Source: Chitinophagaceae bacterium UBA4411 (lineage in GTDB: Bacteria > Bacteroidota > Bacteroidia > Chitinophagales > Chitinophagaceae). Taken from it: a stretch of DNA of 64,000 nucleotides. The position numbers and the translations under genes are program-made. Of this stretch, positions 8,701-17,730 are shown in pieces (positions within the stretch are counted from its first letter, which is position 1; each line of letters starts with the position of its first letter). Under the pieces are notes generated by a model, which was not told where the DNA came from, did not search any database, and saw only the letters and a program-made list of their open reading frames with translations. The stretch covers positions 124,001-188,000 of the forward strand of contig DGQP01000015.1 of assembly GCA_002400415.1 (NCBI GenBank). Reading direction: 5' to 3'.

Positions 8701-9531
8701 TTATAATAATGATGTTGCGGGTATGGCATCCATGTCTGTGAAAGCCATGTTTTCACCTGCCATAGCCCAGATAAAAGAGTAACTGGCTGTTGCGCAACCG
8801 CTGTGTATGCTCCATGCGGGAGAGAGAATGGCCTGCTCATTGTTTAAAAAGATATGCCTTGTTTCATGTGGCTGTCCCATAAAATGAATCACCCGCTGCC
8901 CTTCCGGCAGGTCAAAATAGAAATAAGATTCCATCCTCCTGTCGTGCAGGTGCGGCGGCATTGTATTCCAGATACTGCCTTTTTTGAAATTGGTTACTCC
9001 CATCACTAACTGGCAGCTTTTGATACCATCCATGTGAATATACTTATTGATCACCCGGTGGTTATTGTTATCAAGGCTTCCCATCTCAGCCGGTAATGCT
9101 TCAGCCGGTTTCATCAGCCGGGTGGGATATTCCTGGTGAGCAGGACAGGAGAAGAAAATAAACCTGGCAGGATTGGTTTTATCTGTACCCGAAAAAACAA
9201 TGTCTTTCTTTCCTTTACCGATATAAAGGCAGTCCTGCTTTTCCAGTTCAAATTTTTCTCCGTCTACACTGATACTTCCATTGCCGGCAATATTAACGAT
9301 CCCGATCTCCCTGCGGCTGAGAAAATAATCCGATTTTAATTGGTCATAGGTGCCGAGTACCAATGATTCGTTAACAGGATTAGCTGCACCAACGATCATG
9401 CGATCGTAATGCGTGTAAACACATTCAATTTTATCCGGCTGAACTAAATTTTCAAGCAGGAATTTTTCCCTGATCTGTTTTGTACTGTAAGACGTAAAAT
9501 CGTCCGGGTGCACCTGGTGTATGATCCTCAT
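8701..9531 (-). CDS. kduI: 5-dehydro-4-deoxy-D-glucuronate isomerase
   Basis: A full-length KduI of 276 residues, a zinc-dependent cupin that isomerises the 4-deoxy-5-keto uronate formed by lyases into 2,5-diketo-3-deoxygluconate. The metal ligands are in place: H194 and H196 in PPHLHDRRME, E201 in the same stretch, and H243 in PAWSIHSG. The N-terminal IHQVHPDDF is also family-typical. A 109-base gap separates it from the PL6 gene upstream, and this gap holds a copy of the locus operator motif at 9604-9619, so kduI-kduD may have their own regulated promoter. Confidence 0.95.
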   Translation of the reverse strand: MRIIHQVHPDDFTSYSTKQIREKFLLENLVQPDKIECVYTHYDRMIVGAANPVNESLVLGTYDQLKSDYFLSRREIGIVNIAGNGSISVDGEKFELEKQDCLYIGKGKKDIVFSGTDKTNPARFIFFSCPAHQEYPTRLMKPAEALPAEMGSLDNNNHRVINKYIHMDGIKSCQLVMGVTNFKKGSIWNTMPPHLHDRRMESYFYFDLPEGQRVIHFMGQPHETRHIFLNNEQAILSPAWSIHSGCATASYSFIWAMAGENMAFTDMDAIPATSLL

Positions 9532-9592
9532 ATGGTCATTATTTAAATAAGTGAATAATCATGCTAAAACTATTTAAAGCACCGGAATCAGC

Positions 9593-9619
9593 ACAAAATA
9601 AATCCGGGAACGATGCCGG
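9593..9619 (-). promoter_or_regulatory. Operator of the LacI-type regulator and candidate promoter before kduI
   Basis: CCGG-GAACGATG-CCGG at 9604-9619 matches 13 of 16 positions of the palindrome beside the lacI-type gene and has the same central CG. Directly downstream on the minus strand, at 9600-9593, is TTATTTTG, one mismatch from TAnnTTTG, so a repressor here would block polymerase. Confidence 0.6.
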
Positions 9620-9640
9620 GATCTTGTACGATTTGGTGGT

Positions 9641-11920
9641 TTAATAAATACTATTTTCTGTTTTTGTAACAAATTTGTTTTCTATAATTTTTCCGCAACT
9701 GGTCACTGTATTTTTTTCCAGCCTGTGATCAGCTCTTACAATATCCGTATAGCGTAACAGTACTCCTCCTGTATTGCAACTGACAAACTGGTTTGAAAAT
9801 ATCTTTGTTTGCTGTACCCCGGTCAATTCAAAAAGAGGTGATCCACCGGCAGTGGCGCAATTACTGATTTTATTATGGCTGACGATGAGGTCAGGTCCCA
9901 GCGTACTTTCATCATTACCGCCGCGGTAAATAGCCAGTAATGTTCCTGTACTGTTATCGATCTTATTATGACCGATCATGACTTTCTCAGCATTGTAATA
10001 TCCTTTGTTATCTTTTTCCGAAATCATCAGCAGCATAGCGCAATCATTACTGCTGAATGAATTATTCCGCAGTATGATGCTGTCTGCAACGATTGATTTA
10101 TGAGCATAGAAGATGGACCGGCAACCTCTTTCTTTGCTGAAGTTGCTCAGGGAACAGTTCTGCAAAGAAAAATTATAATGCGCTGAACTGCCGGAACTGT
10201 CGCTTGCTATAAAACTTGAAGCTTTAACGGCAACACCATCCATGGATAGATTCTGCAGCAGGAGGCTTCCTCCTCCTTTTATCACAAAAACTGCCTGTAT
10301 GGTGTCTGTAATGAATAATACAGGTAATGCATTCCCGGTTATACTGATGGGGGAGGAAATAGAAAAAGGTCTGTCCAATTTATATTCACTGCCGGTCAGT
10401 CTTATCATGACGGGTTGTTGTTTTTCCAGTTCTGCATAGAGCTCTGCTGCATTAGCACAATCGGCCTTCCTGCTTTTTGGAGAAATGTCTTTACTATTTT
10501 TTGTAAACCAGCCGGCGCCTGTTTTTGTAAACGCATTTACCTGTACTTTTTTAAGCAAAGCGAGGTCGGAAAATCCCGGTGCAGGCAATAATGGGTGACC
10601 GAGTCTTCCTGCTGCGGCCAGTTGCAGGGAGTCCGTCAGTTTTATTTTCCGGTTAGAAACAGGGAAAGGGAAGGCATCATTTTTTTGAGTGGAAAAGGAT
10701 GTCCTGGTAAAACCGGGTATCACATCCTGTTTTATACTATTGCTTATTTCGTTATTCAAAAAAGTGAACCCTTTAATATTGTCGAAAACTTTATAGATAA
10801 TGCTGTCATGACTATTATAAAACAGGTTATTAGCCAGTATTACATTGGACGGCGGCAGACTTCTTTCTGTATCGCTTCCTTCGCAAAAGGAAATGGAAGA
10901 GCAATCAAAATACGTGTTATTGGCAATGACGGCATCGGTCACCTGTACATAGCGGTGTGCAGGTGAGTTGGGAATACCATTCATAATGGCTAATGGTGAA
11001 CGGAAACCCAATCCCCGGCATTTATAGAAGAAATTATTGATTACCCATTGCCCTTTATTAATAACCCGCACACCGCCGGTACCGGGTTTCCCATTTCCGA
11101 GGAAAAGATTATTCTCCACGGTATTATTGTCGCCGTGGCGGAGTACCACGCTGCCCTGGCTTTCCTTGAATACATTATTCCTGATCACATTACTGCAGGA
11201 TTTGATGGACACTATCTCTGTTTCTCCATCACAATGCTCAAAAAAGTTTTCTGTTATCTGTGTATTGGAATTGAACTGGCAGTGTTGTGACACACCCACT
11301 CTTATGATTTCTCCGCCATTGGAGGCAAGGGGCGGACGGTTGCCGAAATAGTTATGATCAATTGAATGAAAATTCTCCCGGCTTCTTTCATCATCCAGTA
11401 TGACTGCTACCAGGACACCCATATTTTTTTTGTCTTTAAAGCTGCAATGGTCCACCCTGTTCTTTTTGCCATAAAAGGCCACCCAGTAATTTTCAGCCAT
11501 CCTCCCGGGGTTATTAAAATCATTGATGACACAATTTGTTACCCGGCAGTTATTAGCTAATTGGTTTTTATTCGCCCTGAAAGTTATTACGGCATCAGCT
11601 CCTGCAAAACCATTGATGAAACAGAGACCATCAACAATAATATAATTTCCGCCGATCAGGAGCCGGGAGTTACCGCTGATCATGACCTTGCCGGCGGTTT
11701 GTGCTTTTACAGTAATGGGTTTTTCTTTTGTTCCGGCTGCTGTGAGTTTAATGCTAACATTGTTCCATATTCCATTTTGTAAAACAATGGTATCTCCGGG
11801 TTGGGCCATTGTATTGGCTTTATGCAATTCCTCTATATCTTTTACGGGAATGATATTGGCAAAGCCGGCAAAAGCGATTAGCAGGAAACAGTTCAATAAC
11901 AGCAATCGTTTCATATCCAT
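9641..11920 (-). CDS. PL6-family alginate lyase (two beta-helix domains)
   Basis: A 759-residue secreted lyase (signal peptide of about 21 residues) that cleaves alginate by beta-elimination. The N-terminal right-handed beta-helix has the PL6/chondroitinase-B features: HSIDHNYFG, NGGEIIRVG, the acidic CDGETEIVSIK, and VVLRHGDNN. Counting residues gives K240 and R261 as the likely catalytic pair and N201, E233, E235 as likely calcium ligands. Their mutual spacing equals that which I recall for the two-domain PL6 enzyme AlyGC (K220/R241, N181/E213/E215). A second beta-helix fills the C-terminal 300 residues, as in that enzyme. The start is the first of two ATG codons six bases apart; it abuts the stop of the regulator gene, so both are on one transcript. 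Confidence 0.92.
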   Translation of the reverse strand: MDMKRLLLLNCFLLIAFAGFANIIPVKDIEELHKANTMAQPGDTIVLQNGIWNNVSIKLTAAGTKEKPITVKAQTAGKVMISGNSRLLIGGNYIIVDGLCFINGFAGADAVITFRANKNQLANNCRVTNCVINDFNNPGRMAENYWVAFYGKKNRVDHCSFKDKKNMGVLVAVILDDERSRENFHSIDHNYFGNRPPLASNGGEIIRVGVSQHCQFNSNTQITENFFEHCDGETEIVSIKSCSNVIRNNVFKESQGSVVLRHGDNNTVENNLFLGNGKPGTGGVRVINKGQWVINNFFYKCRGLGFRSPLAIMNGIPNSPAHRYVQVTDAVIANNTYFDCSSISFCEGSDTERSLPPSNVILANNLFYNSHDSIIYKVFDNIKGFTFLNNEISNSIKQDVIPGFTRTSFSTQKNDAFPFPVSNRKIKLTDSLQLAAAGRLGHPLLPAPGFSDLALLKKVQVNAFTKTGAGWFTKNSKDISPKSRKADCANAAELYAELEKQQPVMIRLTGSEYKLDRPFSISSPISITGNALPVLFITDTIQAVFVIKGGGSLLLQNLSMDGVAVKASSFIASDSSGSSAHYNFSLQNCSLSNFSKERGCRSIFYAHKSIVADSIILRNNSFSSNDCAMLLMISEKDNKGYYNAEKVMIGHNKIDNSTGTLLAIYRGGNDESTLGPDLIVSHNKISNCATAGGSPLFELTGVQQTKIFSNQFVSCNTGGVLLRYTDIVRADHRLEKNTVTSCGKIIENKFVTKTENSIY

Positions 11921-12958
11921 TTATTTTATACGGTTGTTTTTGGGGATTGTGCGGAGTGATGATTCACGGATAATCAATTTGGGCTTCAGTACTTCTTCCA
12001 CGTCACTCATGTCATTATTATTATGCATGGTTTCAATGAAAAGTTTGGCAGCAATTTTACCCAATTCAAATGCAGGCTGATCCACGCTGGAGATGCCCGG
12101 TGTTACAAGACTTGTTACAGGTTCGTTATTAAAGCCAACCAGCCCGATATCCTGCGGCATTCTCAAGCCTTTTTCTTTAATAGCCAGCATGGCTCCGATG
12201 GCCATCCTGTCACTGATAGTAAAAATGGCATCGGGCCTTTTTTTCATACTCAATAACTCCTGCGTGGCGATATAAGCGTATTGCTGGTTGAAGTCACAAT
12301 TAATGATCAGGTCTTCATCCGCTTTAATTTTATTTTTTTTCAAAGCTTTCAGGTAGCCATCCAGCCGCTGGTTACTGATGCCTAAGTTTTTTGGCCCCGC
12401 CAGGATAGCAATGCGTTTGTAACCCTGTTCAATTAAATGCTCGGTGGCCTGGAAACCTCCATCTTCATTATCTATACGCACCCCGGGAGCTTTCAAATAG
12501 GGAGTAACGCGGTCAAACACCACCATGGGCATTTGCTTTTCCTGTATCTTCCTGAAATGATCAAAGACTTTTGTTTCGCTGGATACAGAAATGATAAAAC
12601 CATCAACAAGACTATCCAGTAACCGGCGGGTGTTCACGATCTCGCGGCCAAAAGATTCATTGCTCTGGCAAACCATTACAGTATAACCGGCTTCCAGTGC
12701 AACTTCATCAATTCCCTTTACCATTGTTGAAAGAACATAATCAAGATTTGGAACAATCACACCGATATTATGTGTTTGTTTCTGCTTGAGGCTAAGGGCC
12801 AGTTTATTGGGCTGGTAATTGAGCTCTTCTGACAAAGCCATTACAGCTCTTTTGGTATCAGCATTTACGTCAGGTGCATTGCGCATGGCCCTTGATACTG
12901 TTGAAATAGAAATATTCAGTTGGCGGGCAATGTCTTTAATAGTGGCAGGCTTATTCAT
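11921..12958 (-). CDS. LacI-family transcriptional regulator of the alginate locus
   Basis: The 345-residue regulator has a canonical LacI helix-turn-helix at residues 4-23 (ATIKDIARQLNISISTVSRA), a hinge helix region (QPNKLALSLKQ), and a periplasmic-binding-protein fold with IGVIVPN, DGFIISVS, GLVGFNN and TPGISSVDQP. It would bind palindromic operators as a dimer and respond to a sugar ligand, here probably KDG or an alginate-derived uronate (inference). It is the only regulator in the alginate locus, sits first in the minus arm, and its gene is flanked by the CCGG-N8-CCGG operator array. Autoregulation is therefore likely. CATCTTCG at 12969-12976 is a possible -7 box. Confidence 0.93.
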   Translation of the reverse strand: MNKPATIKDIARQLNISISTVSRAMRNAPDVNADTKRAVMALSEELNYQPNKLALSLKQKQTHNIGVIVPNLDYVLSTMVKGIDEVALEAGYTVMVCQSNESFGREIVNTRRLLDSLVDGFIISVSSETKVFDHFRKIQEKQMPMVVFDRVTPYLKAPGVRIDNEDGGFQATEHLIEQGYKRIAILAGPKNLGISNQRLDGYLKALKKNKIKADEDLIINCDFNQQYAYIATQELLSMKKRPDAIFTISDRMAIGAMLAIKEKGLRMPQDIGLVGFNNEPVTSLVTPGISSVDQPAFELGKIAAKLFIETMHNNNDMSDVEEVLKPKLIIRESSLRTIPKNNRIK

Positions 12959-13311
12959 GATACAATTACGAAGATGAAAGAATAAAGCTATGATAAAGAA
13001 GCTTACGGAAATCCCGGCAGCGTTGCCGGTAACGTTACCGGCTTTGTTTTTTTAGAAAATAAATAATAAATGACAGACTGAATTTTAATAAAGGAAATTT
13101 TGAACTTAAATTTTATTTATTTTCTAATCATCAAAAAAATAGCCGCCTGATAATTCAGCCTAATATTACAAATGAAAGTTTGCCATAGGTCATAATCAGC
13201 TGTATTCCCCGGCTTTTTGTTTTGTATGCGGCTAGTCGTTACCAGGGCATTCATTCAGCCTTATTCTTCACCAACAGGGATTATTTACTCATTAATATAT
13301 TCTGTTTAATT
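12959..13311. other. Divergent control region of the alginate locus
   Basis: 353 bases between the lacI-type gene and the plus-strand operon. It contains the operator array (13014-13042) near the regulator side and a very A+T-rich stretch (about 13043-13140). The plus-strand promoter could not be placed with confidence. If transcription starts near the operators, the leader of the plus operon is over 200 bases long. Confidence 0.6.
13014..13042. promoter_or_regulatory. Tandem overlapping LacI-type operators
   Basis: Three CCGG blocks at 13014, 13026 and 13038 are separated by 8-base spacers CAGCGTTG and TAACGTTA. The second unit, GCCGGTAACGTTACCGGC (13025-13042), is a perfect 18-base palindrome with the central CG typical of LacI-family operators. 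The first unit shares its right CCGG with the second. Confidence 0.75.
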
Positions 13312-14067
13312 ATGTATTCATTAAAAGGCAAAGTGGCTATCGTTACCGGTGGCGCAAGAGATATCGGAAGACAGGCATCATTAAAGCTGGCAGAGGCAGG
13401 TGCTAAAGTGTGTATCAATTATTTTGGAAATGAGGAGCAAGCCATTGAGACACTCCGGCTGATTAAAGATGCCGGAGGCGATGCAATAATTGTTCAGGCC
13501 GATATGACCCGGGCCGTGGAAGTAAAGAAATTGGTTGACAGTTGCGTGGCAGCTTATGGTGAAACGATTCACGTTCTTGTGAATGTTGCCGGCGGGCTGA
13601 TGGGAAGGAAAGTATTGGCAGACCTGGATGAAGAATTCTGGGATGCTGTAATGAATGTAAATCTGAAATCTGTTTACCTGGCCACCCGGGCAATCGCCCC
13701 CCTTATGACAGCTGGTGGAGCAATTGTAAACTTCAGTTCACAGGCAGCAAGAGATGGTGGTGGGTTTGGCGCACTGGCTTATGCTGCGGCGAAAGGTGGT
13801 GTGCTGACACTAACAAGAGGACTGGCAAAAGAATTAGGCCCAAAAGGTATCCGTGTTAATTGTATTTCCCCGGGTATGATCAATACAACTTTTCATAACA
13901 CATTTACCAAGCCGGAGGTGAGAACCCATGTAGCTGCTGGCACTCCTTTACGAAGAGAAGGTGAAGCCAGAGAAGTGGGTGATCTTGTATTATTCCTGGC
14001 CGGCGATGCTTCTTCCTTTATCAATGGAGAAAGCGTCGAGATCAACGGAGGTACCTGGTTTGCGTGA
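13312..14067 (+). CDS. Short-chain dehydrogenase, probable 4-deoxy-hexoseulose-uronate (DEH) reductase
   Basis: A 251-residue SDR. It has TGGARDIGRQ for cofactor binding, NVAGG, the active-site Ser in NFSSQAA, Y-x3-K in YAAAKGG, and the C-terminal INGESVEINGGTWFA. In other Bacteroidota alginate operons an SDR in this position reduces DEH, the monomer released by exolytic alginate lyases, to KDG; that role is inferred from context. ATG 13312 is used, since the 30 in-frame residues upstream from a TTG would precede the conserved MYSLKGKVAIVTGG start. It is the first gene of the plus-strand arm and is followed after 41 bases by the PL17 lyase. Confidence 0.82.
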   Translation: MYSLKGKVAIVTGGARDIGRQASLKLAEAGAKVCINYFGNEEQAIETLRLIKDAGGDAIIVQADMTRAVEVKKLVDSCVAAYGETIHVLVNVAGGLMGRKVLADLDEEFWDAVMNVNLKSVYLATRAIAPLMTAGGAIVNFSSQAARDGGGFGALAYAAAKGGVLTLTRGLAKELGPKGIRVNCISPGMINTTFHNTFTKPEVRTHVAAGTPLRREGEAREVGDLVLFLAGDASSFINGESVEINGGTWFA

Positions 14068-14108
14068 CGGGGTAGTGTACTTCTTTTTAAAGGCAACTAA
14101 ATAATAAT

Positions 14109-16292
14109 ATGATGCGATTGCTGAAAATGATAGCCTTTCTTTTGCTCCCGGTTTTGCTGACTGCCCAGCATCCCGTTACTTTTTTTACAAAGACGGAAGC
14201 CGCAGAAGTGAAGCGGAACCTGTTCAGGTACCCGCTGTTAACCCAATCCTATAAAGATATAAGATCAGAAGTGGATACATGGATCGGGAAAGATATTGAT
14301 GTGCCTTTCCCAAAAGATCCTGCGGGGGGGTATACGCATGATAAGCACAAGTATAATTATACGCTCATATTCAACAGCGGTATTTTGTATAACCTGACGG
14401 GAGATATTAAATATGCCAGGCTGGTTAAGGAAGTGTTGTTAAAATATGCAGCACTAAATCCAACATTAAAAAATCACCCGCAGGCAACCAGCAGTTCTCC
14501 CGGCCGTATCTTCTGGCAGGCATTGAATGATGCCAACTGGCTGGTATACGCTGGCATGGCTTATGATCTTGTTTATAACTCTCTTTCAACTGCTGAAAGA
14601 AAGACTATTGAAGAGGGTGCATTCAAACCGGAGGTTGATTTCATTACGAAAGATCTGCAAACCTGGTTCGACCTGATACATAATCATGGTGTATGGGCTT
14701 GTGCCGGGGTGGGTATTGTCGGTATAGCTTCCGGCAATCAGGAGTATGTGGACATGGCATTGTATGGCACTAAAAAAGATGGTAAGAGTGGATTTATCGC
14801 TTTAATGGATGGGTTGTTTTCTCCCGATGGTTATTATACTGAAGGCCCTTATTACACCCGGTATGCGATCCTTCCGTTTTATCTTTTTGCTACTGCCTTG
14901 GATCATGCAAGGCCTTCCTTGAAAATATTTGAATACCGCAACCGTATTTTACAAAAAGCGCTGGTGTCGGGTTTGCAGCAAACGAATCTTGATGGAGCTT
15001 TCTTTGCCCTGAACGATGCCCTGAAAGAAAAAGATTATACCAGTAATGAATTAGTGACAGCGATTAATACAGCCTGGGCTATTTATGGAAAGGATAGTGG
15101 CCTGTTGGTTGTTGCTGAAAAACAGGGTCGGGTTCTGTTGAATAAAGGGGGTGTTTCAATTGCTGCAGCAATAGCATCCGCTAAAACCGTTACCCCGTTT
15201 TATCCTTACCGGACTGTTGAATATACTGTAGGCGGGAAAGGGGATGAAGGAGGGGTGAGCCTGTTAAGAAACGGTAAAGAAAAAAACCTGACTACTTTAA
15301 TTTACAAGTACACTTCACATGGCCTGTCACATGGTCATTATGATAAGCTCAGCTATAACCTGTATGATAAGGGTAATGAGATATTGACTGATTATGGCGC
15401 TGTTCGTTTTATCGGGATAGAGCAAAAATACGGAGGACGTTATCTGCCGGAGACGAAAGGTTATGCGGCCCAGACCATTGCTCATAATACAATGGTAGTG
15501 GATGAAAGAAGCCACTTTGATGGTAAAGAATCAGTAGCAGAGAAGTTTCATTCGGAAAAACTATTCAGCAGTGTTAATAACCCGGCAGTACAGGTGGTGG
15601 CAGCAAAGGAAGAAAATGCTTATAAGGGAGTGAAATTGCAGCGGACAGTTTATATGATTACCCTTCCTGAAGGGCGCAAACTGCTGGCAGATATATTTAC
15701 TACAACTGCAACTGAAGAGCACCAGTATGATCTGCCTTTTCATTATAACGGGCAACTTATTAGTACATCAGTAAAATACAATCCGTACACTATGAAGCTG
15801 GAAACTCTCGGTTCAAAAAACGGGTACCAGTTTTTGTGGAAAGAGGCAGAAGCTATTGCGGCTGACACTCTTGTTCAGCTCACTTTCCTGAATGACCGCA
15901 CCTATTACACTGTTTCTTCGCTTGTACAGGGCCAGGCGCAGGTCTTTTTTACACGTTCCGGTGCCAACGATCCGGATTTCAATCTCCGGCATGAACCGGC
16001 GATGATCATCCGCAAAAAATCATTATCTCCTTCTTTTATCAGTGTGACCGAGATACACGGAAATTTTGATCCGATCCTGGAATTTTCTACCAATTCCTAT
16101 GCGTCTGTTAAAGAAATAAAACTGCTGCAACGGGATGAACAGTATACTGTTGCAGAGCTATCAGTCAATGATAAGAAACTGATTATTGCACAAGTAAACA
16201 AAGATTTTGATGATACAAAAGTTCATACAGCATCCGGTTTATCATGGACGGGGCCGTTTGTTGTATTGTTTGACGGTAAGAAACTGAACTGA
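14109..16292 (+). CDS. PL17-family exolytic alginate lyase (heparinase II/III fold)
   Basis: A 727-residue secreted enzyme (signal peptide ending LLLPVLLTAQ) that releases unsaturated monouronates from alginate oligomers. The N-terminal alpha/alpha toroid contains PQATSSSPGRIFWQALNDANW, the catalytic Asn-His of LIHNHGVW (N192, H193) and the likely catalytic Tyr in EGPYYTRY (about 249). The C-terminal heparinase II/III-like beta domain has SHGHYDKLS and IAHNTMVVDE, which carry the zinc ligands of this family. Length and domain order are those of PL17. A second ATG three bases on is equally possible as start. It lies between the DEH reductase and kdgF genes, fitting its product's fate. Confidence 0.92.
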   Translation: MMRLLKMIAFLLLPVLLTAQHPVTFFTKTEAAEVKRNLFRYPLLTQSYKDIRSEVDTWIGKDIDVPFPKDPAGGYTHDKHKYNYTLIFNSGILYNLTGDIKYARLVKEVLLKYAALNPTLKNHPQATSSSPGRIFWQALNDANWLVYAGMAYDLVYNSLSTAERKTIEEGAFKPEVDFITKDLQTWFDLIHNHGVWACAGVGIVGIASGNQEYVDMALYGTKKDGKSGFIALMDGLFSPDGYYTEGPYYTRYAILPFYLFATALDHARPSLKIFEYRNRILQKALVSGLQQTNLDGAFFALNDALKEKDYTSNELVTAINTAWAIYGKDSGLLVVAEKQGRVLLNKGGVSIAAAIASAKTVTPFYPYRTVEYTVGGKGDEGGVSLLRNGKEKNLTTLIYKYTSHGLSHGHYDKLSYNLYDKGNEILTDYGAVRFIGIEQKYGGRYLPETKGYAAQTIAHNTMVVDERSHFDGKESVAEKFHSEKLFSSVNNPAVQVVAAKEENAYKGVKLQRTVYMITLPEGRKLLADIFTTTATEEHQYDLPFHYNGQLISTSVKYNPYTMKLETLGSKNGYQFLWKEAEAIAADTLVQLTFLNDRTYYTVSSLVQGQAQVFFTRSGANDPDFNLRHEPAMIIRKKSLSPSFISVTEIHGNFDPILEFSTNSYASVKEIKLLQRDEQYTVAELSVNDKKLIIAQVNKDFDDTKVHTASGLSWTGPFVVLFDGKKLN

Positions 16293-16328
16293 AAACACAT
16301 TGAATTGTAAAAAAATAAAAAGAAAGTA

Positions 16329-16682
16329 ATGGGAACAACTGAAACGGTGAAAGTATTTATCGAAAATGCTGAAACACCATGGCAGGAGACAGACAAAGGC
16401 ATCCGGAGAAAGATCATGGCCTGGGATGAAAGACTGATGGTGGTGAAAGTTGAATTTCAGACGGGAGCCGTCGGACAATTACATAAGCACCATCATACGC
16501 AGATAACACATATTGAAAGCGGGGTATTTGAAGTGGAAATCGGCCCGGAAAAGAAAATACTAAAGGGGGGGGATGCTTTTTATATCCCGCCCAATGTGAT
16601 GCATGGTGCAGTATGTCTTGAATCGGGTGTGCTGATAGATGTGTTCAGCCCGATGCGGGAAGATTTTATAGAAAGCAAATAA
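16329..16682 (+). CDS. kdgF: KdgF, cupin that linearises unsaturated uronates
   Basis: A small single-domain cupin of 117 residues. The metal site is clear: HKHHHTQ gives H52, H54 and Q58, and H92 lies in PPNVMHGAV. The end of the fold, VLIDVFSPMREDF, carries the Asp and Arg that are conserved in KdgF. The enzyme converts the 4,5-unsaturated monouronate made by alginate or pectin lyases into the open 5-keto form, the substrate of the DEH reductase or KduI. It follows PL17 by 36 bases and precedes a beta-helix lipoprotein by 12. Confidence 0.92.
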   Translation: MGTTETVKVFIENAETPWQETDKGIRRKIMAWDERLMVVKVEFQTGAVGQLHKHHHTQITHIESGVFEVEIGPEKKILKGGDAFYIPPNVMHGAVCLESGVLIDVFSPMREDFIESK

Positions 16683-16694
16683 TATCATAAAACG

Positions 16695-17720
16695 ATGCAG
16701 CGGTTCATGCCAATCCTTTTTTGGTCACTATTGGTGAGTTGTAATAAAGACAATACACCGGTTCCGGCCATTCCTTCGCCTCCCCCGGTTACAGGGAGTG
16801 ACAGGATTGTAAATGTATCCACGGCCACCCAATTAAAGAACGCATTATTGAATGCACTGCCCGGCGATGAGATCATTATGGCAGATGGTATTTATAAAGG
16901 AAAGTTTGTTATTGAAGCAACCGCTGCCGGTACTGCCGCAAAGCCCATACTACTCCGTGGCAGCCGTAATGTTATTCTCGATGCGGAGAATATCAATACC
17001 GGTTATGTATTGCACCTGCAGGCCAGTTACTGGACCTTAAGAGGGTTTACCCTGACAAACGGGTTAAAGGGTTTGATGGCAGATGGAGCAAGGCATTGCC
17101 TGATCGATAGTATCAAAGTACATACAATCGGTGAGGAAGGGATTCATTTACGCAAGTTCAGTATGCTGAATACTATTCAGCGCACCGAGGTTACTAATGT
17201 CGGGTTGAAAACTCCTGATTACGGGGAGGGTATTTATATCGGCTCGGCAAAAAGCAACTGGGCCACTTATACCAACGGTATGCCTGATAACTGCGATTCA
17301 AACAGGGTGCTGAATAATAAGATTGGCCCGGCCATCACTGCTGAATGTATTGATGTGAAAGAAGGAACGACCGGCGGACTGATCAGCGGGAATAGTTTCG
17401 ATGCAACAGGCATTACCGGAGCAAACAGCGGGGATAGCTGGATAGATGTGAAAGGAAATGGCTATCTCATTGAAGGAAATACAGGCTTTAATCCCGGGGG
17501 CACCATTTTTAAAGATGGCTACCAGGTGCATGTGGCGTACCCGGGCTGGGGCAACGATAATGTGTTTAAGAATAATACTTGTACAGTAAATGCTTCCGGG
17601 TATGGGTTTAATATACAGTTAAGCGGAAGTAACGGAACGTCGGCGGGCAATAAAGTATATAGTAATAATTCAGTAACAGGAGCTGCAGCAGGGATGTCTA
17701 ACATCCCGCTGAGCAACTAA
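16695..17720 (+). CDS. Right-handed beta-helix lipoprotein, possible polysaccharide lyase
   Basis: The 341-residue product has a lipoprotein signal (LLVSCNKD, Cys at about 16), a Pro-rich tether (VPAIPSPPP), then a parallel beta-helix starting with VSTATQLKNALLNALPGDEIIMADGIYKG, the usual cap of PL6- and pectate-lyase-like helices. The core has GEEGIHLRKFS, GEGIYIGSAKSNW and CIDVKEGTTGG. The PL6 catalytic block (GETEIVSIK...LRHGDNN) is absent, so it is not an ordinary PL6. The IDVKEGT region reminds me of PL31-type beta-helix proteins, but I am not sure. By location it acts at the cell surface or in the periplasm on alginate or an attached glycan; a binding protein or an epimerase remain possible. 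Confidence 0.6.
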   Translation: MQRFMPILFWSLLVSCNKDNTPVPAIPSPPPVTGSDRIVNVSTATQLKNALLNALPGDEIIMADGIYKGKFVIEATAAGTAAKPILLRGSRNVILDAENINTGYVLHLQASYWTLRGFTLTNGLKGLMADGARHCLIDSIKVHTIGEEGIHLRKFSMLNTIQRTEVTNVGLKTPDYGEGIYIGSAKSNWATYTNGMPDNCDSNRVLNNKIGPAITAECIDVKEGTTGGLISGNSFDATGITGANSGDSWIDVKGNGYLIEGNTGFNPGGTIFKDGYQVHVAYPGWGNDNVFKNNTCTVNASGYGFNIQLSGSNGTSAGNKVYSNNSVTGAAAGMSNIPLSN

Positions 17721-17730
17721 ACGAATCGTG

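Noticed and set aside
10242..12622. Several plus-strand frames of 60-130 codons opposite the PL6 and lacI-type genes
   Set aside because: They lie wholly antisense to well-supported genes and lack family features.
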